A stretch of 64,000 nucleotides of DNA from NCBI RefSeq assembly GCF_017309585.1, contig NZ_CP071321.1:2666001-2730000 (forward strand), written 5' to 3'. How positions within the stretch are numbered: position 1 is the first letter of the stretch; every line of letters starts with the position of its first letter. Below are positions 58,458-64,000 of this stretch, piece by piece. Under the pieces are notes generated by a model that worked only from the letters and a program-made list of their open reading frames with translations, was not told the DNA's origin and did no database searches. Both the position numbers and the translations under genes were made by a program. The DNA is from Nitrogeniibacter aestuarii. Its GTDB lineage: Bacteria > Pseudomonadota > Gammaproteobacteria > Burkholderiales > Rhodocyclaceae.

Positions 58458-61055
58458 TCAGACTTCGACGGTGTCAGCCACTTGCTTGAACTCTTCGATC
58501 TGGTCGAAGTTCATGTAGCGGTAAACTTCGCCGGCCTTGGCGCCCAGCGCCTCGACCTGGGCCATGTACTCGGCGGTGGTCGGGATCTTGCCCATCAGCG
58601 CGCACACCGCAGCCAGTTCGGCGGAACCCAGATACACCTGGGTGTCGATACCGAGACGGTTCGGGAAGTTACGCGTGGAGGTGGACATGGCCGTCGAGCC
58701 CTTGCGGATCTGCGCCTGGTTACCCATGCACAGGGAGCAGCCCGGCATTTCCATACGGGCACCGGACTTGCCGAGCACCGAGTAGTAGCCTTCCTCGTTG
58801 AGGATCATGGCGTCCATCTTGGTCGGCGGCGCGATCCACAGGCGCGTCGGGATGTCCGACTTGCCTTCCAGGACCTTGCCGGCAGCACGGAAGTGACCGA
58901 TGTTGGTCATGCACGAACCGATGAACACTTCATCGATGTTGGCACCGGCCACGTCGGACAGGGTCTTCACATCGTCCGGATCGTTCGGGCAGGCCACGAT
59001 CGGCTCCTTGATGTCGGCCAGATCGATCTCGATGACGGCAGCGTATTCGGCATCGTCGTCGCCCTTGAGCAGTTCGCCATTGGCGATCCAGTCTTCCATG
59101 GACTTGATACGGCGACCCAGGGTGCGCTTGTCTTCGTAACCGTTGGCGATCATCCACTTCATGAGCGTGATGTTCGAGTTCATGTACTCGACGATCGGCT
59201 CTTTGTTCAGATGCACGGTACAACCGGCTGCAGAACGCTCGGCAGATGCATCGGACAGTTCGAATGCCTGCTCGACCTTCAGATCCGGCAGACCTTCGAT
59301 CTCGAGGATGCGACCAGAGAAGATGTTCTTCTTGCCCTTCTTCTCGACCGTCAGCAGACCTTGTTTGATGGCGTACAGCGGGATGGCATTGACCAGATCA
59401 CGCAGGGTGACGCCCGGCTGCATCTTGCCTTTGAAGCGCACCAGCACCGACTCGGGCATGTCCAGCGGCATCACACCGGTAGCGGCCGCGAAGGCCACCA
59501 GACCTGAACCGGCCGGGAAGGAAATGCCGATCGGGAAACGGGTGTGGGAGTCACCACCGGTACCGACGGTATCGGGCAGCAGCAGACGGTTGAGCCAGGA
59601 GTGAATCACGCCGTCACCCGGGCGCAGGGCAACACCGCCACGGTTGGAGATGAAGGACGGCAGTTCGCGGTGCATGCGCACGTCGACCAGCTTCGGATAG
59701 GCAGCGGTGTGGCAGAAGGACTGCATCACCAGGTCGGCGGAGAAGCCCAGGCAAGCCAGATCCTTCAGCTCGTCACGGGTCATCGGGCCGGTGGTGTCCT
59801 GGGAACCGACGGTGGTCATCTTCGGCTCGCAGTAGGTGCCCGGGCGGATGCCCTGGCCTTCCGGCATGCCGCAGGCGCGACCGACCATTTTCTGTGCCAG
59901 AGAGAAGCCCTTGCCGGAATCGGCCGGGTTCTGCGGCAGGCGGAACAGGGTGGAGACCGGCAGGCCCAGCGCTTCGCGCGCCTTGGCGGTCAGGCCACGA
60001 CCGATGATCAGGGGAATACGGCCACCAGCACGCACTTCGTCCAGAATCACCGGGGTCTTGAGCGGGGCTTCAGCGATCTGCTCGCCGTTCTTGAAGGCGG
60101 TCACGACAGCGGTGTCGGTGTTCACCTTGAGTTCGACTTCATCACCCATTTCCATCGACGACACGTCGATTTCGATCGGCAGCGCGCCGGCGTCTTCCAT
60201 GGTGTTGAAGAAAATCGGCGCAATCTTGGAGCCCAGGCACACGCCACCGAAGCGCTTGTTCGGGACGTAGGGGATGTCTTCGCCAGTGAACCACAGCACC
60301 GAGTTGGTGGCGGACTTGCGCGAGGAACCGGTACCGACCACGTCACCGACGTAGGCCACCAGGTTGCCCTTGGCGCGCATGTCTTCCAGGAACTTGACGG
60401 GGCCACGGACGCCCGGCTCTTCCGGCGTGATGCCCGGACGCGGGTTCTTGAGCATGGCCAGCGCATGCAGCGGGATATCCGGACGGGACCAAGCATCGGG
60501 TGCCGGGGACAGGTCGTCGGTGTTGGTTTCGCCGGTCACCTTGAAGATGGAGATCTTCATGGAAGCAGGCACTTCCGGACGGCTGGTGAACCACTCGGCG
60601 TCGGCCCACGACTGCATCACGGCCTTGGCATTGGCGCTGCCCTTCTCGGCCAGTTCCTTGACGTCATGGAAGTAATCGAACATCAGCAGGGTCTTTTTCA
60701 GGCCCTCGGCTGCGATACCGCCCACTTCAGCGTCGTCGATCAGGTCGATCATCGGCTTGATGTTGAAACCGCCCAGCATGGTGCCGAGCAGTTCGGTGGC
60801 CTTGGCGCGGGACACCAGACCACAGGACTCTTCACCCTTGGCAACCTTGGCGAGGAACTCAGCCTTCACCTTGGCCGCATCGTCCACGCCAGCCGGCACA
60901 CGGTACGTGAGCAGTTCAACCAGGAAGTCTTCCTCGCCCGCCGGGGGGTTCTTGAGAAGTTCGACCAGATCGAGAGTCTGCTGCTTATCCAGCGGCAGCG
61001 CGGGGATACCAAGCGCTTCGCGCTCGGCGGCATGCTTACGATAGGCTTCTAGCAT
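58458..61055 (-). CDS. acnB: aconitate hydratase B
   Basis: 865 residues from the ATG at 61055 with an AAGGA box (MLEAYRKHAAEREALG); E. coli AcnB also has 865. It interconverts citrate and isocitrate and can hydrate 2-methyl-cis-aconitate. The HEAT-like N-terminal domain is followed by the swivel domain (VVGTGSSRKSATNSVLWFTG) and the cluster domains with Cys in EVFIGSCMTNIGHF and EMPGCSLCMGNQAQIRKG. GTGGDSHTRFPIGISFPAGS is intact. A promoter and palindrome lie about 110-150 nt upstream. Confidence 0.97.
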   Translation of the reverse strand: MLEAYRKHAAEREALGIPALPLDKQQTLDLVELLKNPPAGEEDFLVELLTYRVPAGVDDAAKVKAEFLAKVAKGEESCGLVSRAKATELLGTMLGGFNIKPMIDLIDDAEVGGIAAEGLKKTLLMFDYFHDVKELAEKGSANAKAVMQSWADAEWFTSRPEVPASMKISIFKVTGETNTDDLSPAPDAWSRPDIPLHALAMLKNPRPGITPEEPGVRGPVKFLEDMRAKGNLVAYVGDVVGTGSSRKSATNSVLWFTGEDIPYVPNKRFGGVCLGSKIAPIFFNTMEDAGALPIEIDVSSMEMGDEVELKVNTDTAVVTAFKNGEQIAEAPLKTPVILDEVRAGGRIPLIIGRGLTAKAREALGLPVSTLFRLPQNPADSGKGFSLAQKMVGRACGMPEGQGIRPGTYCEPKMTTVGSQDTTGPMTRDELKDLACLGFSADLVMQSFCHTAAYPKLVDVRMHRELPSFISNRGGVALRPGDGVIHSWLNRLLLPDTVGTGGDSHTRFPIGISFPAGSGLVAFAAATGVMPLDMPESVLVRFKGKMQPGVTLRDLVNAIPLYAIKQGLLTVEKKGKKNIFSGRILEIEGLPDLKVEQAFELSDASAERSAAGCTVHLNKEPIVEYMNSNITLMKWMIANGYEDKRTLGRRIKSMEDWIANGELLKGDDDAEYAAVIEIDLADIKEPIVACPNDPDDVKTLSDVAGANIDEVFIGSCMTNIGHFRAAGKVLEGKSDIPTRLWIAPPTKMDAMILNEEGYYSVLGKSGARMEMPGCSLCMGNQAQIRKGSTAMSTSTRNFPNRLGIDTQVYLGSAELAAVCALMGKIPTTAEYMAQVEALGAKAGEVYRYMNFDQIEEFKQVADTVEV

Positions 61056-61161
61056 GGAGTCCTTCCTTAACGGTTCAAGTACCAAATCACGTGCAAATCA
61101 GGGCCTGATGGGCCGATCACGCCAAACGACCAGGGGCTCGCACATCAAGCGAGCACCAAGT

Positions 61162-61188
61162 CTTATATATGATACATGTTATTGTGAA
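61162..61188 (-). promoter_or_regulatory. candidate acnB promoter
   Basis: On the minus strand TTCACA (five of six) and TATAAG (five of six) are 15 nt apart in an AT-rich segment about 107 nt before the acnB ATG. The short spacing makes the pairing uncertain. Confidence 0.4.
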
Positions 61189-61193
61189 AGAGA

Positions 61194-61207
61194 TGTGCAA
61201 TCGCACA
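61194..61207 (-). promoter_or_regulatory. palindromic regulator site upstream of acnB
   Basis: TGTGC-AATC-GCACA is a perfect inverted repeat centred about 12 nt upstream of the candidate -35 box, i.e. in an activator-like position. The regulator is unknown; the arms partly resemble Crp-family half-sites. Confidence 0.45.
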
Positions 61208-61242
61208 ATCCGGTTCCCTCACATTCCCCGGTCGGGATCACC

Positions 61243-61629
61243 TCACTGGCACGCGGCTTCGAAGCTGGACACACTGACGGGCTTGACCAGCAGGTCGTCG
61301 AAACCGGCTTCGAGCAGTCGCGCCCTTTCGCCGGGAAATGCATGAGCAGTATAGGCCAAGATTCGCGGACGTGGATTGGGTGACGTGGCCAGATAGGCGG
61401 CCAGCAATTCGTCGCCGGACATGCCCGGCATACTGATGTCGAGCAGCAGAACATCGAATTGCTGCGCCGCAAGAATTTTCTGGCCATCCAGGCCATTGTC
61501 TGCCTCGACGACCTCGAAGCCCATGCGATTGGCCATCATGCTCGCGATCTTGCGATTGACCGGATTGTCATCACAGATGAGCATGCGACGCGGCTGATGC
61601 TCGTTCGTTTTCGGGTCGTTTTCCATCAT
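61243..61629 (-). CDS. stand-alone response-regulator receiver protein
   Basis: 128 residues, a CheY-like receiver with nothing attached. The acidic pocket is CDDN, the phospho-Asp lies in VLLLDISMPGMSGDELL, and AYTAHAF and DLLVKPVS give the Thr and Lys. It starts 3 nt after the histidine kinase stop, with two adjacent ATGs. With no output domain, it may act by protein contact or as a phosphate sink in a relay. An Hpt partner is not seen in the window. Confidence 0.92.
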   Translation of the reverse strand: MMENDPKTNEHQPRRMLICDDNPVNRKIASMMANRMGFEVVEADNGLDGQKILAAQQFDVLLLDISMPGMSGDELLAAYLATSPNPRPRILAYTAHAFPGERARLLEAGFDDLLVKPVSVSSFEAACQ

Positions 61630-61632
61630 GGG

Positions 61633-64000
61633 CTACTGTGACGTGAGTGGAATCGTGAGCGTGAATGTCGAGCCTTCGCCCGGCACGGACCGGACGGTGA
61701 TATCTCCGCCGAGCATCTGGGCGAATTCGCGTGCCAGCGCGAGGCCAAGGCCGGTGCCACCTTGCGCACGGGTCAGGAACTGGTCCACCTGACGGAACTT
61801 CTCGAAAATCGCGTCGAGGTCATCCTCTGCGATACCGCATCCAGAGTCGTGTACATCGATGACAAGATGGTCCCCTTTCCGAAGGGCACACATGGCGACC
61901 TCGCCCTCGTCTGAAAACTTGATGGCGTTGTTGAGCAGATTATTGATGATCTGGCGCAAACGCTGCTCATCAATTTCAATCGAGCCGGGCAGCGCGTCGT
62001 CCAGCTCAAGACGCATTTTCAGCCCCTTGGCCTGCCCGTGCGCCCGATGGCTTTCGAAGCTGCGTTCGAGAAAAGGCTTCAATTCCAGTGTCTCCCGGCG
62101 CAATTCCATGCGGCCGGCCTCGATCTTGGCAAGATCGAGCAGATCATTCACCACACTCAGCAGATGCGCCCCGGAATTCTTGATGGTGGTGGCACAGTCA
62201 CGCTTGACGGGATCATTCAGTTCGAGTTCCAGCAGTTCGGCAAAGCCCATGATGCCGTTGAGCGGCGTGCGCAACTCGTGCGAGATGCTGGCAATGAAGT
62301 CCGACTTGAGCTGATTGGCCTCCTCGGCCCGTCGCCTCGCGTCCTCGGATCGCGCAAAAGACTCCTGAACCGCGTCAGCCATGTGATTGAGCGAGACCGA
62401 TAGCTGGCCCATTTCGTCACGCGATTTCACCTTGAGCCGATACCCGAGATCACCGGCCGTAAATTGCCCGATACCCGAATTGATGTCGGTAATCCGACGC
62501 GTCATGAAGCGCGCCATCCAGATGGCCACGGCAATCACCACGATGACCATCACGAGCGTCGACATCCCCAGCTCCGAGGCCGTGCGGTGAAGGTTTTTCT
62601 GAATGGAATCGAGAATGAACCCACGCTGGCGTTCGAAGAGCACTCGTTTGTCTTCCACCATCCGCCCGATACGGTCGGCCGACTCGGTAGCCGCGCTGTG
62701 AAACTCGTCGACGTTGGCGCCGATGGTCACGAAGCCGAAACCCGTGCCCGACGCTCCGTATTGCCCGGTGTAGTAAGGAATGGCAGCCGCCGTCGTGAGT
62801 TTCCACAGACCGCTGAAAAAGATCAGGAAAGAGCCCGAGCCTCCGTTTTCGGTCAGCTGGACCCAGCCGGCGCACTGGGGCGAGAAGTTTAGATAACGGC
62901 AATCGAGCGCCACCGTACCCGCCTTGATCATGTCGACCGACGGCTTCTTCGATAAGGACTGCTCGTCAAACGGCAGCATGTGAGTCAGAAAGGTCTCGAT
63001 GTCCTCCCCGGAAGCCTGCCACTGCGCGTAGGTGTCCTTGTCCAGCCACGGCGCGACCCGCTTTCCGGTTGCCGGATCGAATCCGGGGATGAAGTAATCC
63101 CGCGGATGGGAAATCGCGCGGGCTTCATGGTCCCACATGAAGGCGTAGTTGCCGTCGGCTGCGTTGTTGATCGATGTGTAGCGCCGGTCGGTCGGCACGA
63201 TTCGATCCGTGAACTGCCGGATATGATCATGATCGAGGGCCAGAGTGACGTATCCCACGATCTCACCGCCGCGCTCCACGGGCGTTGCCCAGCGGACGAT
63301 GCCCTTGAAACGCTGCCCTACCGGATTTTCCATCCCGGCATACGCCGACGCTTCGGGTTCGTAGGCGATGCCGGCCTTCTTCGCACTCGCCGGCGTGTAG
63401 GGGCCGATCACCCGGCTCCCGACGTAGGCACCAATGACATCGGACACATAGATGTCGCCGGGTTTGAGTTTGCTCAACGCCGGCCAGTATTTCTCCGCTT
63501 TGACAAAGGTGTTTTCCTGCCGGGTGATGTCATTCAGCGTGCCTCGGCGGCCGTCACCATTGATCTTGATACGCTCGCGTCCGTCAAGGTCGACAAAGGT
63601 CATTTCGACAAACAACGGCGCATCGCTCTGAACATCGACTGGGCGTGGCGGGCGCGCATTGAACGAGCGATTGTTGTCGCCCAGTGCCAGTGAAGGGTCG
63701 GCTGCGAGGTGCTCAACCACGAGCGGTTTCACGGGCTCCCAGCCGCTCTCATCAGCCTTCAGACGCCACTGCCCGTGATCGATCAAGGTGCGCGTTCGAT
63801 GCTGCAGGAAGCGGCTGTAGACCGCCTCATCGGGGGCCAGATCGGCGGCGGCGAGGACATCCTTGTCCCGATCGTACAGAAACGCGGCAACCGCAGCGGC
63901 GGTATCGGTGGTGAGACGCTCGATCGATTGACGTGCCCGTTCGTCCAGGGCGCGTATGGCATCCGATGAGGCTTCGGCACCGATTTCCTTGACCACCGCG
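61633..64000 (-). CDS. sensor histidine kinase with large periplasmic sensor domain (N-terminus beyond window)
   Basis: At least 787 residues; the frame is still open at the window end and the first transmembrane helix is missing, so the gene starts outside. Order of parts: extracytoplasmic double-Cache-like sensor (MTFVDLDGRERIKINGDG, YVSDVIGAYVGSRVIGPYT, GIVRWATPVERGGEIVGYVT), a second transmembrane helix (STLVMVIVVIAVAIWMARFM), HAMP, dimerisation domain with the phospho-His in SHELRTPLNGIMGFAE, and HATPase with N box NNLLNNAIKF, DSGCGI, FEKFRQVD and GGTGLGLALA. It is immediately followed by a single-domain receiver. Stimulus unknown. Confidence 0.92.
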   Translation of the reverse strand, partial: AVVKEIGAEASSDAIRALDERARQSIERLTTDTAAAVAAFLYDRDKDVLAAADLAPDEAVYSRFLQHRTRTLIDHGQWRLKADESGWEPVKPLVVEHLAADPSLALGDNNRSFNARPPRPVDVQSDAPLFVEMTFVDLDGRERIKINGDGRRGTLNDITRQENTFVKAEKYWPALSKLKPGDIYVSDVIGAYVGSRVIGPYTPASAKKAGIAYEPEASAYAGMENPVGQRFKGIVRWATPVERGGEIVGYVTLALDHDHIRQFTDRIVPTDRRYTSINNAADGNYAFMWDHEARAISHPRDYFIPGFDPATGKRVAPWLDKDTYAQWQASGEDIETFLTHMLPFDEQSLSKKPSVDMIKAGTVALDCRYLNFSPQCAGWVQLTENGGSGSFLIFFSGLWKLTTAAAIPYYTGQYGASGTGFGFVTIGANVDEFHSAATESADRIGRMVEDKRVLFERQRGFILDSIQKNLHRTASELGMSTLVMVIVVIAVAIWMARFMTRRITDINSGIGQFTAGDLGYRLKVKSRDEMGQLSVSLNHMADAVQESFARSEDARRRAEEANQLKSDFIASISHELRTPLNGIMGFAELLELELNDPVKRDCATTIKNSGAHLLSVVNDLLDLAKIEAGRMELRRETLELKPFLERSFESHRAHGQAKGLKMRLELDDALPGSIEIDEQRLRQIINNLLNNAIKFSDEGEVAMCALRKGDHLVIDVHDSGCGIAEDDLDAIFEKFRQVDQFLTRAQGGTGLGLALAREFAQMLGGDITVRSVPGEGSTFTLTIPLTSQ

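Overview
The window is chromosomal DNA of a Gram-negative, GC-rich betaproteobacterium. The organism group is inferred from gene content and order, not from a marker gene: the leuC-leuD-leuB-asd-fimV-(membrane protein)-truA-trpF-trpB-trpA-accD-folC-dedD-cvpA-purF-metZ chain is typical of Betaproteobacteria (related to the Pseudomonas order but with trpBA inserted). FimV, LpxH, an AddAB-type helicase-nuclease, FdxA and AcnB fit a Rhodocyclales-like (Azoarcus/Thauera/Denitromonas-type) bacterium. I saw no rRNA, canonical tRNA, insertion sequence, integrase or CRISPR array. Most of the window is core genome with short spacers and many overlapping start/stop codons.

Layout. 1-1.7 kb: two tandem branched-chain-amino-acid-type substrate-binding proteins (the first cut by the window edge), closed by a terminator. 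1.7-3.9 kb (minus): a Crp/Fnr regulator and cysS. 4.06-8.2 kb (plus): a TPR/NTF2 protein, an L,D-transpeptidase with the same NTF2 tail, an exported and a cytoplasmic cyclophilin, and lpxH. 8.2-26.3 kb (minus): the long biosynthetic chain from leuC to metZ (leucine, aspartate-family, tryptophan, fatty-acid, folate and purine synthesis, plus fimV and truA). 26.5-30.0 kb (minus): M48 lipoprotein, MFS transporter, YdcH-like protein, aroC. 30.1-32.4 kb (minus): ilvB-ilvN behind a Val-rich leader peptide and attenuator hairpin. 32.5-36.9 kb (minus): an iron-uptake cassette (DUF3325, PepSY, DUF3649, TonB receptor) behind a Fur-box-like palindrome. 37.0-45.6 kb (minus): fadD, a CBS protein, addA-addB, fdxA. 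45.9-47.6 kb (plus): trxA and rho. 47.7-48.8 kb (minus): a RES/Xre toxin-antitoxin pair. 48.9-52.4 kb: glycerate kinase, a LysR regulator and its divergent MFS transporter. 52.6-54.8 kb: PPK2 and an OmpA-family protein. 55.0-58.4 kb (plus): an rtcB cluster. 58.5-64 kb (minus): acnB, a stand-alone receiver protein and a sensor histidine kinase cut by the window end.

The least ordinary region is 54.95-58.4 kb. A leader with a TTGACA box, a 12-codon ORF, three consecutive hairpins and a terminator precedes the RNA ligase rtcB. rtcB is followed at 33, 10 and 9 nt by a protein carrying an EEIQSDW motif that I associate with phage polyvalent proteins, a 58-residue basic protein, and a murein endopeptidase. 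The EEIQSDW gene appears to switch reading frame near its 5' end. Other regulatory finds are the ilvB leader (VVVVRVV block), an intrinsic terminator inside the cysS leader, a Fur-type palindrome on the TonB-receptor promoter, and palindromes at the toxin-antitoxin, LysR/MFS and acnB promoters. The Crp/Fnr regulator keeps three of the four FNR iron-sulfur cysteines. All family calls are from reading sequence motifs; no database search was run.
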